Of a stretch of DNA of 64,000 nt, positions 19,840 through 33,066 are shown piece after piece (positions within the stretch are counted from its first letter, which is position 1; the number at the start of each line of letters is the position of its first letter). Source of the stretch: Laetiporus sulphureus 93-53 (Eukaryota; Basidiomycota; Agaricomycetes; Polyporales; Laetiporaceae). Below the pieces are notes generated by a model. It did no database searches. It saw only the letters and a program-made list of their open reading frames with translations, and had not been told where the DNA came from. The position numbers and the translations under genes are program-made. The stretch lies in assembly GCF_001632365.1 (NCBI RefSeq), contig NW_024468604.1, positions 3,520 through 67,519 of the forward strand. The letters are read 5' to 3'.

Positions 19840-21324
19840 GGCTAAAATACACGAGAGGAACACGATCTACGTGCGATGTTCTTTACAGACGCGTTCTGTA
19901 CAACGCGATCACGTGGTGTGTCCGACCAGCGCCAAAGCTTCGAGCGTCGAATTGCCATCGGCATGTTGAAGCTCCGCTTTCCCACGGGGGTCTTCTGGAC
20001 CCCCCGTGATAGTCTCAGCCTGAGTATAAGGAACGACTGTCTTCCTGTACGAAGGCTGATTTATGAGCCTAGGAGAATAGTGCGAGAATGCGCGTGGTCG
20101 TGTATGAACGAAGCGCGCAGTGGCAAATAGTCGTTTCTCCACGCAACGGATATACCTCAAGTGCAACTTTTGTGGCTCTATATTGTCAATTTTCTGGTCC
20201 ATCCCGAAGTATATTAACCATTTCTCACCGCTTTTGCAGTATATGCTCGCCAGAGGCATCTTCAAGTTGCACTAGAAGAAAATAGGCACTGCAGAAAGGG
20301 GAAGGAACACCACTGCACAAGCGAGTTTCTCTTGAGCTCCTGCAGTACTTTGGAAGACAGAAGTTCTCTGTAACCGTGGCTAGCCAACCGAGTCTGTTCT
20401 GTACAGAACATTGCGCAGTAGACAGAACTCGAGCGAAATGTGCTCAAATCTCGGCGAAAACAGGTCACTGAACGTCTCATCTAGGTAAGTCGTGCTTCCT
20501 GTAACGAATCTATCAATCTGATCACTTATGCCAGCTGGAACACTTTGCGGCGCCGTGATTCAATGCTCAGGCATGTGCACTATGCAGCGCTTTATACTCA
20601 TGAATACAGCCACCGGCGTCCGTCTTCTCTCTGCAGGTATCACCATCAGTTAAGGTTCTACATGCTTCCTCTTGCAACTCATTCGCATGCTGTCGGAACC
20701 GACTTCAGTTTCTTCACGCTCCACGGGCCTGTGCATCCACGAATCCTGCTCTCAGGCGAACGAGAGCCTTGATATGCCGCCAGGAATGTGTGGCTTATGA
20801 TCTGCGAAATTATGCATCGGCAAATTCAGCAGTGTTACTCATCATCATTTCGTCAAAACGATGTGCCATTAGTGGGAGCATTTATGTCATCTGCGCCGAA
20901 TCTTCCGAAAGGACATCAGTGGCAGTCGTCCTCCATGACGTTCTCTGGCGCGACTGTAGGGCAGGCGAAGCTGCGCGTGTCCCTATGTCGCCGACTGCGG
21001 GACAAGTACGCCTAGTCTAGGGTTGACGTAGCCTGCAGTGGTTGAAATCACATGCACATGCACATGGCGGGTCGTTTCCAGCCAACCACGTTGCAATCCG
21101 AAAAAGGCGGAGATGTATTTAGCGCTCTGGATGGTGCGGAACCTCGTGCGTATCTTTTCATCCGATGTTCTAGCCACCACCTCCCAGATGCCGTGCCGGA
21201 GATCTCTCCGCTCAGCGCACCAACAAAATCAAATGAGACACGACAAGCATGCACGCAACATTCTGTCTCATCTCTGCATGCGCTCGACCTCCATCCCGTT
21301 TTCTGCGCTTCATACCCTCGTCTG
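19840..21324. other. Intergenic, no gene seen
   Basis: No recognisable coding sequence. A GC-rich imperfect hairpin lies at about 19982-20007 (arms CACGGGGGTC and GACCCCCCGTG). The last few hundred bases are probably the promoter of the ABC transporter. Confidence 0.4.
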
Positions 21325-24300
21325 ATGCTCGATAGTACCTCTGGACCAAACCATAATGACTCTGAATCGCTCAACGCAACGAGGGTTGCTACCAATGTCA
21401 CCGTAGGCCCCAGTCTTTACCCTCCTCGCGATCTGGAGGACCTTCAGAAGGTCCTCCGGAACGTAATGAAGAAGTAGGCACGATGGCACCGTTACGCTCA
21501 CCTTGTCTCATTAACTGCTCGGAGACCAGGAAGGAGAAGCTTGAGATCAAGTCCCGAGAGCTCGGCGTTGTCTTTGAGAAACTCAGAGTAGTCGGCCTCG
21601 GTGCGATAGCCTCGCACCAACCGACGATTGCTTCAATGCTCAATCCGCTCAACCTGCTCCGCCAAATCAACTATCTCCGTCACCCGCCCCTCCGAGATAT
21701 CCTGACCGACTTCGAAGGTGTTGTTAAGCCGGGAGAGATGCTCTGTAAGTCTCTTGCATCAACGCCTCATCGCATCTATAACAGAAACGAATTCTTCCTT
21801 CAGTGGTCCTCGGCCGCCCCGGTGCTGGATGCAGCACTCTCCTTCGTGCGCTTGCCAACAAATGGGACGATTACCATGCCATCCTCGGCGAAGTCCATTA
21901 CGACTCGCTCACGCCGCAGCAGATCCATGCCTCCTATCGCGGCGACGTCCAGTACTGCCCCGAGGACGATGTCCACTTTCCCACCCTCACCGTCCAGGAG
22001 ACGCTCGACTTTGCGGCCAAGACGCGTGTGCCGCAACAGCGAATCATCCCGCATAGAAAAGACCATGTCGCCCTCATGACGGAGGTGCTCGCTTCGGTGC
22101 TGGGGCTGACGCCTGTGCTGGATACAAAGGTGGGCGATGCGTCGATCCGGGGAATCAGTGGCGGAGAGAAGAAGCGGGTGTCAATTGCTGAGGTGCTCGC
22201 GACGCGTGGGCTGCTCACGTCTTGGGACAAGTACGTCGTCTCTGCTATGGTATCAATTCTTTTGTAGACTCACCCGATATTTTGAAGTTCTACCCGGGGC
22301 CTTGAGTACGTCTATCCCTCTCCTTCCGTTTCAGTCTTGTACACTCACACGTCCTTCCCAGTGCATCCACCGCCCTCGAGTTCATCCAGAGCCTCCGCAC
22401 AGTGACGGACATCTGGAGGCTCACCACGATCGTCTCCATCTACCAGGCCGGGGAGTCGCTCTACCGAAACTTCGACAAGGTATGCGTCATTTACGATGGA
22501 CGCATGGTGTACTTCGGGCCTGCCAACTGTGCGAGGCAGTATTTCATCGAGATGGGGTACGAGCCGGCGAATAGGCAGACGACGGCCGATTTTCTCGTCG
22601 CAGGTGCGTGGCGCTGTATCCATCCCGTGCCTTAAGGCACCTGTCTTGATCATATTCCGCGCATATAGTCACCAACCCACACGGCCGCACCGTCCGCCAG
22701 GGCTACGAGTCCCACGTGCCGCGTACCGCCGCCGAGCTCGCCGCTTACTTCACCTCAAGCGACACCGCACGGGCGAATCGCGAGGATATTGCCGCGTATA
22801 AGGACATGTTCGTCGGGAAAGAGGAGCGCGCGCTGCAGTTCAAGGAGAGCACGCGCGCGCAGCACTCGAAGCTTTCTCCCCCGAAAAGCTCGTACATCAT
22901 CTCGACGCCGATGCAGGCGCAGGCGCTCATGATTCGGAGGATGCAGATCATCAAGGGTGGGATCGCGACGCAGGTGATTCAGCTGTCGTGAGTGAACGTT
23001 CACTTGTTGTGCGCTTCGGAGGTGGGTGCTGAGTGGATGCGTTGTTCCGTTTGGCAGGGTCTTCATCATACAGGCCGTTGTCGTTGGCACGATGTTTCTG
23101 CGCATGAAGCCCGAGACGAATACCTTCTTCTCTCGCGGCGGTGTTATCTTCTTGTAAGCAATCACCTACGGCTTTTCATATCTCTCGCTCACGTTTAATG
23201 CTCTAGCGCCCTCCTCTTCACTGCACTCTCCACCATGTCCGAGATCCCCTCCCTCTTCGTCCAGCGGCCCATCGTCCTCCGACAATCTCGCGCAGCGATG
23301 TACCACCCGTTCGTCGAGGCGCTCGCGCTCACGCTCGTAGATGTCCCCGTCACAGCGGTGATAGTGACCATCTTCTCCATCATATTCTACTTCCTCGTCG
23401 GCCTACAGCAGACTGCAGGCCATTTCTTGTGCGTGTTTCCTTGCTTCCTTCGATTCCGGCGTCAGCTGATCTGCGTTGTAATGCATGTAGTACCTTCCTG
23501 TTGTTCCTGTTGCTCATGACGCTCACGATGAAGGCGTGGTTCCGGTTGTTGGCAGCTGGCTTCAAGATTGCGGCTCCTGCGCAGTCACTCGCGGCCCTCT
23601 CGATTTTGATTCTCTGCCTGTACCTCGGATACACGCTGCCCAAGCCGAACATGATTGGCGCGCTGCGGTGGATCACATACATCGACGTGCGCATCCTCGT
23701 TCCTCTTACATTCTGCTTACCGAGACTGAGATCTCTACTTGACCCTTCATATTAGCCTTTGATCTATTCCTTCGAAGCGTTGATGGTAAATGAGTTCCAC
23801 ACTCTCGTGGCCGAGTGCTCGACCATCGTTCCGTCCGGCTCGACGTATGATGAGTACCCAATGACCTATCGGGCGTGTACGACGATCGGCTCTGTCGCTG
23901 GTGAGTCCCAGGTCTCGGGCTATCGATACGTGTTGGAGTCGTTCGGCTACCAGTTTAGTCATCTTTGGCGGGTGTGTTTCTTATCCCCTCCATGCCGTCT
24001 CGCTGTCTATATGCGTATCGTCTGCAGAATCTCGGCATTGTATTTGCCTTCCTCATCGGCTTCATTTGCTTTCTCCTACTGCTCACCGAGATCAACACCG
24101 CGGCGTCCATCGCGAACAGCGTCATCCTTTTCAAGCGCGGGTCCAAAACCGTCCTCAAGGAGAATGGATCTGAGAGCGACGAGGAAAAAGCCGCTTCTTC
24201 CGCGAGCAACGAGCCGCTCGTTTCATCTGCGCAGCCGGAGAAGAAGGTCGTTCCGGAGGGGGGCTTGCATACGTTCTCATTTAGCGATGTGACGTACAAA

Positions 24301-26785
24301 GTCCCTGTGAAGGGTGGATGGAGGACGCTGCTGGATAATGTGTCTGGGTACGTCGCTCCGGGGAAGCTGACGGCGTTGATAGGCGAGTCTGGTGCGGGAA
24401 AGGTACGTCCACCCTCTCTATATCAGCGTTCAGCGTAATCGATATCGAGGACATGTCTAGACTACGCTGCTCAACGCGTTGTCGGAACGTACGACTAGTG
24501 GCATCGTCACGGGAGAACGAGCCATGGACGGCCAGCCTCTCCCGTCAGACTTCCGTAATCAGACGTAAGTCGACGGGCCTCTCCTTGCTTATTAGTCTCA
24601 TCGCCGATTGCTCGCGGTTGTAAGTGGTTACGTGCAGCAGATGGATACGCATCTTCCTTCTGCTACCGTCCGCGAGGCATTGTTGTTCTCTGCGAAGCTA
24701 CGGCAGCCCAGCTCGGTAGCGTTGAAGGAGAAGGAGAAATAGTAAGTGCACATGCGGTTGGCCAGGGAGATTATCTGACGAATTTCGTACGAATCGAGCG
24801 TCGAAAAATGTCTCCACATGTGCGGTCTGGCAGAGTTCGCAGATGCGATTGTGGGCACACTAGACGTGGAGCAACGCAAGCGGACGACTATCGCAGTTGA
24901 ACTCGTTGCCAAGGTACTGCGATGACGTTATTTCGACGAATGTGTGATATACTCACCGGAATCCTATCAGCCGTCGTTAATTTTCTTGGACGAGCCTACC
25001 ACTGGGCTTGACGCTCAGAGTGCATGGGCGATCATCTGCTTCTTGCGAAGCCTTGCCGACTCTGGCCAGTCGATTGTCTGCACGTATGTCACCTGGTTCA
25101 TTCAGCTGGCACATGGAACTCATGCGATACGAACAGAATACATCAGCCGTCTGCGGAGCTCTTTCAGTCATTCGACAGGCTGCTGCTGTTGCGTAAAGGA
25201 GGTCAAACAGTCTACTTCGGCGACATAGGGGAGAAATCAAGCACGTTGATTGGTTACTTCCAGTCGAACGGTGCCCGGATTTGTGATGATTCGGAGAACC
25301 CGTAAGTGCTTTGTGGCTGTGCGAACGTTCGTGTTTACTGAGATACTATCGTAGTGCCGAGTATATCCTAGAAGTCATCGGCGCAGGCGCAACAGCAACC
25401 GTTGAGGAAGATTGGCACGACATCTGGCTGAAGTCACCAGAAGCGAAAGAGCGGCTCCGCGAGCTAGAGGCGGTGCACGCCAGCGGACGTCAACAGCAAG
25501 CGGTTCAGCCAAAGCTGAAATATACGTTTCCGACATTATGGCCATACCAGCTCACCATGCTGCTCGAGCGTGCCGCGGTGTATCGCTGGAGAAATCCTAT
25601 TTATATGATGTCGAAACTTGGCGTCAACATCGCTGCGGGCTTGCTGATTGGCTTCACCTTCTTCAAGGCGAAGAACGGAATCCAAGATACTCAGGACAAG
25701 CTCTTCGTAAGTTATTCTTTTCTTGAAGGCTTCAGGGTTCACTGATGATGACTTTTCAGGCAATCTTCATGTCGACGGTCGTAAGCATAGCACTATCACA
25801 GCAACTGCAATCACCGTTTCTCGCGGCCCGAAGGGTCTATGAAATCCGCGAGAGGCACAGTCAGATGTACCACTGGAGTGCAATGATCGCATCTGAACTT
25901 TTAATCGAGATTCCATGGAATATTTTGGGATCATCGCTCTTCTTCCTTTGCTGGTTCTGGACTGTCGGCTTTCTCACTAGCCGCGCTGGCTTCACCTACC
26001 TCCTATATGCAGTCTTGTACCCATTATATTACACCTCCTTCGGCCAGGTGAGTTTTCGCGCGGACTCTACGCAAGGCTAATGCTCACATCCGTTTGCAGG
26101 CGGTTGCCGCGATGTCACCAAACGCAGAGATAGCAGCGTTGCTCTTCAGCTTCTTATTCGCCTATGTGCTTTTATTGTTCGTCATGGTTTTCTACATACT
26201 AGAGAATCTACACTTACGTCTTTTTGCAGTAACGGCGTCCTGCAGCCATTCCGCGAACTTGGATGGTGGAAATGGATGTACCGAGTATCTCCGTATACAT
26301 ATCTCGTCGAAGCGCTTACTGGACAAGGTTCGTTTCAGCACATTCTCTTGACTTGGTACTCAAAAGAACTGGTTTTAGCTGTCGGCCATACGAGCATCGT
26401 TTGCAGAGACGTCGAGCTGACCACCGTCCAGCCACCGTCCAATTACACATGCGAACAGTACCTCGGTCCCTTCGTATCGGTGGTCGGTGGTTACTTGACA
26501 AACCCAAATGCCACTAGCAGTTGTGAGTATTGTGCCTATAGCACAACCGACACATTTCTGGGAGATAATTTCAACATATACTATTCCCGTCATTGGAGAG
26601 ATCTCGGCCTTTTCTGCGTATACATCGGGTTCAATGTAAGCAACCGAGCTGCAGCCCCTCATGAACTGACACTCACGTCGCAAATTTCGTAGATCGGTTG
26701 CATCTTCATCTTCATGTGGCTTTTCCGTATACACGGTGGAAGTCTCTTCCACTGGATCAAGACAAAAATTGCGCGTCGCACATAG
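21325..26785 (+). CDS. PDR-type ABC (ABCG) multidrug transporter
   Basis: About 22 exons: 21325-21462, 21534-21744, 21804-22230, 22288-22305, 22362-22603, 22669-22987, 23058-23153, 23207-23428, 23491-23686, 23756-23971, 24028-24402, 24461-24564, 24625-24741, 24799-24913, 24971-25083, 25137-25301, 25355-25706, 25760-26047, 26100-26180, 26246-26327, 26379-26635, 26693-26785; ~1408 aa. It has the full-size (NBD-TMD)x2 layout of fungal pleiotropic drug resistance pumps. NBD1 has Walker A GRPGAGCS and signature [13 protein letters not shown]2 has Walker A GESGAGKTT, an EQRKR signature region and Walker [13 protein letters not shown]. The asymmetric Cys in Walker A 1 is normal for the family. Several membrane blocks and the [11 protein letters not shown] external loop are present. 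It should export hydrophobic compounds across the plasma membrane. Uncertain: the 5' end, the non-YAG acceptors before 21534, 22288, 24625 and 24799, and the junction at 26180/26246, where the obvious acceptor (26230) would shift frame. Confidence 0.85.
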
Positions 26786-26899
26786 ATACCATAGTGTATA
26801 TTATAATGACTCTGATGTCGGACGGACGGTTCCGCATAACATTTTCGAAATGATATCCCAATAGAATAGCACATTCCGACATTCCGTGTACACAGGACT

Positions 26900-29800
26900 T
26901 CATGCTGCTACGTCTTCCAATCTCGACATATTCAATGAGCCCCTGCTAAATCCTGCGGCTAGAGCAGCAAAGCCGCCCTCGCGTACTTCCTGCAAAAATA
27001 CATCATGTTGATCCGCAAGGCGCTCGTTATTGCGGCGGATCTCCATGATCATTCCATGTGCACGAGCGCACTTCGGACACTCCGTTTCGTGGTCGCCGAG
27101 GCACCTATGAGACAGGAAAGTCAGTGATGGAAGGGGTAATTCACGTCGGATACGATACGTACCGTTGATGGTAACTATGATGGCACATGAAGTGCACGCT
27201 CGGGAGGTCGAGCTGGCCTTGACATTCTGAGCATTGCGTGACGTGGAAGACTTTGGGCTGGTCAGGGTCTGATAATTCTTCTACCTGGCGCAGCTTCTGC
27301 CGCGTCTCGTTGCGGTATGAGTCGATGAGTTGTTGATCCTGTGTCAAGGAAAATGTCGTCAGCAATTATATTGAGATTATCCAAGCGCCTGAGTGAAAAC
27401 ACTAGGAGAGACAGTACTGCCTGAAGAACAGTGGAATCTACAGACTCACAGTCTCAACTTCCTGCTGAGCTTGCTTGATCCTTGTCATCAACCATTGCTT
27501 CACCAAGCCAACGCTCGTGACGCCGTTCCTGCTCAGGACTTGTACGACACTCAGCGGCTGCATGATCCCTCGCTCGTCGACGATCCTGAGAATATTTTGC
27601 AAGTCCTCAGCGTGTCGCGATAACAGCTCCGGCGTCGAGGTCAAGAACCTCAGCACGAGCGGGTACAGTCCGGGCTTATCGTCACCGTACTTGTTCAGCG
27701 CACGGACGACCTCGGCGGGCGCATCAGGGTGTGTTTTCGCACGATAAGCATCCATCCAGAAACGCAGGATGTCCTCGTACATCCCCGAGCGCTCCCAAAG
27801 AAGTATCAAGCCCGGCGTGAAGGAGCGTGTGGAACATAGGATCAATGCATGCGTGGGGTCATATGGGACGTTGTCGCTCTGCAAGACGCGCAGGGCCTTG
27901 TTGGGCTCCGGCGAGCTGGTCTGTTCCACTGACGCACCATCTTGAATGAGGTACAGCTCCAGCAGGGTATTCCACACTGCGATCTGGTCCCGCTTCTCTG
28001 CTTCTTCATCAGCGTTCGGGTCGTTCTCAACCACAACGTGGGGTGCGTTCGGGTCGACGGTCTGACCCCATCGCCGCAGTGCAACGGACTCCAAGAAGCG
28101 CACGAAGTAGTCCATGTGATCGATGAAGTGCGCGAAATACAGACGTGGAGACGGGCGCTTCACACTTTGTACTCTCGCCTTCGTCGGAGATGGGTTTGTT
28201 GGGGTAGCGGGGGGAGGAGTGGCCGTTCTCGACACGTCTTGCACCGAGTCTCGGCGAGCCGGTCCACCGGGTCTAGCGGTCATAGTCGACGCGGACGAAG
28301 GTGCCGCCCCATCCGTCGGTGTCGCTGGAGCTGGTGTAGATGACCTGTTCAACGCAAGATAGGAAAGATATGATGGGCCGCCGCCACTTGCTTGTCGCGT
28401 TGGACCCTTGATTTCCTCCTCATCTTCGAAGGGCAACGGTGCGAGACTCGTGCAGAGATCGATGAGGAGCTGAGTCGTCTCTTCAGGGAGGTTATTCAGC
28501 ATAGCTCGACCGTAACGAGCCAGATTTGCTTCTGCCTACGGTTCGATGTGATATCCTATCAGCAGAAGTCCGAAATTGTTGCTGCGTACACTCACCGCCT
28601 CAGCACCCAATCGCCTGAGGTACACCAACGCATCCTTGTAGTTCCCCGCGTCCTCGATTTGTATCCTCAGGTAGTCTTCGTGGCGCTCGTACTTCTTGGC
28701 GAGGTACGAAGCATGCTCAAAATATCCTGCCTGCCTGCAAACACGGATCGCAGTGTCAAGGTCGAACGGAAGTTCGTCTGTCGCGCGCGATGACTCCCGC
28801 TTAATGAAGCTGTCCAGACGCGCGACATCCTTCAGCTTCGTGTACGTGTTTAACAGCAGGGTTGTGTGGTCTGCATTGGCGCGCCCTAGCGAGTGGAGCT
28901 CTTGCAGGTACGTAACGAGGTTGTGTATCCGTTGTGCATCTAGGAACTGGGATGTTTCTTAGCCTTACTGTTATGCGAGGAGATGGAGAAGTAACACCAA
29001 CCTTCCGGATCACGTAGCTTGGCTGCACGTGTCCGATGGTCTTTATATACTGCTGCATCGCACCGTCGTAGTCGCCCTTCGAGTATAAATGATCTCCAAA
29101 TTGTCTATGGATATCAGCAACGCTCGATTCGTCCAGCTGTTGTGTCTTGGCAAGGGTCAGAGCATTCTTATACAATCCCTTGCGATACAACATGTCAAGT
29201 TTGACTGGGGTTGGTTTCTCTTCAAGGCACGACAGCTACGTTGTCGTGCATTAGCAATATAGAGGATATTATGAAGTTAAAGAGCGTACGTTACCGTCAT
29301 TCGACAGGACATACAGTTTGCCCCAGACAGAAAGGACTTCACGGACACCTTCGGCGAATGTGCCACTATACGCGACAAGTCTGTTGTCCGGGTCGAACAC
29401 GGTCAGCTTAGTGATCTCGGTGCCTGCAGACGAGCTATTCTTCGCTACAAAATTCCGAACCGTCGCCGACGCAGCACCTCCGGACGGGAAAAATGGAGGC
29501 GAGACAATGACCACGTAAGTCAGATGTGTATGGATGGATGCCTTCTGCCCTGCTCTCTCGTATCAGCTCGCACCCTTGCCGCACCACAGCTAGCGTACCT
29601 TCATAAGCATATGACGAGCCCCGGCTATCCGTCCCACATATGAATATCGCCTCGTCCTTGGCCACTATCATATTCCTCGCATGCAAGTCCATGGTCGCGC
29701 ATCCCAGTCCGCAGCCGACCTCGCTGACTACCGTGGGCGCAGCACCGTGCCCCTTCCCCGACACCTGGTACGTGAGCACACGGTTGAGGGTGACAATGAA

Positions 29801-30661
29801 GAGGTACATGTTCGGCGTGTCCTCGTCCGGCTCGCAGAACCCGAGGCCGGTGATGGGCTCCGTAGGGGACTCGAAGATGACGCGCGCCTTGGGAAGGGAG
29901 GTGAGCGAGGTCGAGCCGGAGAAGACGGATTGATCGAGATGGCGGTAGAGGAGGACGGTGCCGTCGCCGAGGCCGATGGCAAGGTGGGAGAGTGTCTCGG
30001 AGAGGGCGATCGTGGTCACCTGGATGTTCGTCGTTTGGTACCGTTCCCGTTAGAGACAGGTGTGAAGCCACTCACTGGATGTGGACGGCTTCCGCTTTGG
30101 ACCTTTGTTGAGCGGAGGAGCACTGGAGCACCCGTCTTCTTGTCGCTGTGCTCCAAATCCCACACCTTGAGGAAGGGATGCCGAGCGGTATCCTCCTCCT
30201 GGATGCGGTGTCAATGGAATGGATAGATATCGCATAGTCGTAGACGTACGCCGAGCGTTATGAGAGTGCCCTTCCGCTCTCCCATATGCGTGACCCTCCC
30301 ACTGGTATGCGCAATCCAACTCTTGACAATCTCGAACTCGCGATTGAGTAGATACACGCTGCCATGTATGTCCGCGACTAGAGGGCCTAAGGAGGATGGG
30401 ATAATGGTCGAGATCTCTGGCGTTTTCCCCTGGACAGATGGGCATGTTCATTTAGCCACTATATCAGGTCAATAACATGCACACCTTGAATATTTCTGGA
30501 GGGTTTGCGAGGTCATGAATGTCCTTCACCGGAACTACGTCGAAGAACGTGAACTGCCGCCACTGCGACGGAACTTTCAATCATCCGCTCACGAGAGGCG
30601 CAACGATCTAGTCGCTGGTACTCACTACTGGTGCAGACAAAACGGCCGATTGCGCGGACAT
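26900..30661 (-). CDS. VPS11: Vps11/Pep5, HOPS-CORVET tethering subunit
   Basis: Eleven exons: 30626-30661, 30485-30562, 30250-30429, 30076-30198, 29599-30019, 29290-29549, 29002-29235, 28596-28946, 27450-28535, 27163-27338, 26900-27104; 1049 aa, frame consistent. The N-terminus reads WRQFTFFDVVPVKD and continues as a WD40-like beta-propeller (KVWDLEHSDKKTG, YAYEG...YVVIVSPPFF). A clathrin-type alpha-solenoid follows, including EKPTPVKLDMLYRKGLY and LARYGRAMLNNLPEETTQLLIDLC. A C-terminal RING-H2 (CSECQGQLDLPSVHFMCHHSYHQRC...ECPKC) closes the chain. In yeast this is a core scaffold and RING subunit of the vacuolar HOPS and endosomal CORVET complexes, which tether membranes before SNARE fusion. 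A Ser/Pro-rich insert lies in exon 27450-28535. The minute first exon of 12 codons is supported by phase and by the match to the family N-terminus. Confidence 0.93.
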
Positions 30662-31094
30662 GGTCCAAGGTATATGCGTTCAGATGGGTATACTATATGG
30701 TTGTGAGGGCCTACAGGACGAGCTGCTCCTTCGTGCCTGGAGAGCTTTATGATGTCTGCCGGGCTGTTGCAAAAGTGATACGTCTCCGAGATATACGCGT
30801 ACTGTCTCAGAAACTCCTCCACAGTCGGATTGATAGAGTATGCTCAACAAGACGCGTCCTAGCAAGTAATGATGGTGGCGAGCGTCAAGGTATACCAAAC
30901 TAATAAAGGTCAATACAAATCGGTTGTTACCACGCGTTGGCGCCCGTCGACCCGGCCTCTCCGACGGTGCACACGAACACGCTCACTTGCTACCGACGCT
31001 CTGCAACCTCCCGTACGCGCGTTCTCACCGCTTGCTGCGCGAACCCTGCTGCTCACTACTCTCCTGGAAGCTCCTTCGCAGACTTTATAACGAA

Positions 31095-31405
31095 ATGAGC
31101 TTCTTTGGTTTCCGCAAGTGGCCCACTCCCGCACGTCCATTTTTTCCTTGCCGCCTCATGCACTGCTGACTCTCCATACCTATACAGGTGGCTAAGCCCC
31201 TGTGGCCCTTCATCACCGCCGGCTTTGTCACGTACTACTTCGTCAACAAGCTGCAAGACATGGCCGTCAAGTGTGCGTCGCTCTCTTTTCGTCTCACTCT
31301 GTGTCAGGCCGCTGAACAGATCGACCGACGCTTGCAGCCGAGAAATACAAGAATGACCCGCGCAACCCATACGCTGAACAGATCGCGAAGGAGGCGCATC
31401 ACTAG
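31095..31405 (+). CDS. ATP18: Mitochondrial ATP synthase subunit j (Atp18-like)
   Basis: Exons 31095-31130, 31188-31272 and 31338-31405 encode 62 aa. It begins MSFFGFRKWPTP, continues VAKPLWPFITAGFVTYYFVNKLQD (one membrane segment) and ends DPRNPYAEQIAKEAHH. Length, the FRKWPTPVAKPLWPF block and the DPRNPY motif fit subunit j/i of the mitochondrial F1Fo ATP synthase, an accessory inner-membrane subunit of the Fo sector. The first intron has a GC donor (GCACGT) at 31131 with a TACAG acceptor; the family alignment leaves no GT alternative. Transcribed divergently from VPS11, with ~430 bp between the starts. Confidence 0.88.
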
Positions 31406-31977
31406 AATGCTCAAGCGGAGTAGCTGTGTTTGACTGCGCGCGTGTACCGCTGGACGAATAGACACAGAAATTACTGCGATCAGCACGTCTGAGCTATGCG
31501 GGCTTGGCATAGACATGCCAGTGTGAAGCAGTTTGCGTACACCGGGGCGAAGCCGAGGTGAGGACGCTCAATGCGGTGTTGGCGGCAGGCACGCCGCAGC
31601 GCGTTTCCCCGCGCGCCGTGTATGTTTGTGCGCTTCTGGTACATTGACTTCGCCGGATCTCTTTTTCCCGACTCGTTTCATGCTATACGCCGTCCAGCCG
31701 TCCTTCACGCGAATGATGGATTGCGAGGACACGCCTAGCAGATGCGCTAGGAGGCAAGAGCCTTCACATTCTGCTGCGCCTTACGTGTCCGACGAGTCAG
31801 ACTGGAGTGACATACGCGTACCAACGGCTTTTAGACCTCTAATGTCCATTTGCTGATTGCAACGGTGACGACGAGTGCGGTGCTGCACGGCGCTGCCTTG
31901 GCAGGGACATTAATATATAGTGAGGACTTGGATGACCGGGGCATCCCCTATCTTCACTACACCTAACTTTTACCAGC
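31406..31977. other. Intergenic; promoter of the NAD(P)-binding gene
   Basis: No gene seen. A TATA-like TTAATATATAG at about 31910-31920 lies ~60 nt before the next start codon. Confidence 0.4.
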
Positions 31978-32929
31978 ATGAACGTCTTCGCCATCGGAGC
32001 CTCGCGCAACATCGGCTACTTCGCCGCACTCAGACTGCTCGGTGAGCCCCTCTCTGCCGCGATTTCTATGCTATGCAACTGACCGACGGACGCACCTCAG
32101 CCCAAGGGGCCACAGTGACCTTTTTCCTCCGCTCGCCCTCGGTGTTTGACCAGGATAAGGCAATCCAAGAGTTCGTGTCCTCTGGGAAGGCGCGCCTCGT
32201 CAAGGGCGACGCGTTGAATGCAGATGACGTTCGCCGAGGCTGGGAAACGGCCCAGAACGGAGGCACCGACCGCGTCGACCTCCTCCTCTTCACAGTCGGT
32301 ACGCATCCTCCGTGATTCTCCTTGCCACTCCGCTGACCATCTCTCCCAAAACAGGGGGCACTCCCTCCTTCAGCATCACACGCGGAATCGCCATCTCCCC
32401 ACGCAACCTCTGCACCCAATCCCTGCTCAACGTCCTCAGCACGCTCCCCGCCTCCCTCCGCGCCCCCGCCTCCCAGCCCCGCATCGTGATCCTCTCCTCC
32501 ATCGGCCTCTCGCGCGCATCGCACGCCGCGCTCCCGCTCCTGCTCAAGCCGCTCTACGGCTACCTCCTCCGCGGCCCGCACGCGGACAAGCTCGCGATGG
32601 AGCGCGTCGTCGCGTACTGTGCGTGGCGCACGTGGGACGGCGACGAGGACGAGCTCGAGGAGGGGATTTTGCCGGAGGGGTGGAGGGAGATGGAGGGTTT
32701 GCCTGCGGAGGGGATGTTGGAGCATGTCGTGGTGGTTAGGCCGGCATTATTGACTGATGGGGAGTGTAGGGCGGAAACTGCGGGGACGGAGCCACCGTAT
32801 AGGGTGGCTGATCACGATTTGGGAGATGGATATAGGGTGTCCAGGAAGGACGTTGCACACTTTATCGTGGAAGGTCTCCTGACGGATTGGCAGCAATGGG
32901 AAGGCAAATGCTTGAGCATTGCTTACTGA
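31978..32929 (+). CDS. NAD(P)-binding Rossmann-fold protein (atypical SDR/NmrA-like)
   Basis: Exons 31978-32041, 32101-32298 and 32355-32929; 278 aa. The N-terminus MNVFAIGASRNIGYFAALRLL is a dinucleotide-binding turn (GASRNIG) after the first beta strand. Then come GATVTFFLRS, the second-strand region, KGDALNADDV and a later VILSSIGLS strand. This is the order seen in atypical short-chain dehydrogenases and NmrA-like sensors. No clear YxxxK catalytic pair is visible, so it may bind NAD(P)(H) without classic SDR catalysis. The middle is Pro/Leu/Arg-rich. The substrate is unknown. Confidence 0.78.
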
Positions 32930-33066
32930 TGCAGATGCAATCAGGACTCTATTCTCTATTCTATCTTTGCTCAAACTACAGCAATAGCTCTTATATATGA
33001 TATCATACTGAGAATGAGTTTCTCGAGACACGCCCTTCTGCAGTATGTGCGCTGAGGGCTCGGGCA

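Noticed and set aside
28801..29193. 130-codon frame on the minus strand as a separate gene
   Set aside because: It contains a genuine VPS11 exon at its start but then follows an intron and the wrong frame.
29435..30019. Read-through end of the VPS11 exon past 29599
   Set aside because: Splicing at 29599/29549 restores the YAYEG...YVVIV family sequence; the read-through tail has no similarity.
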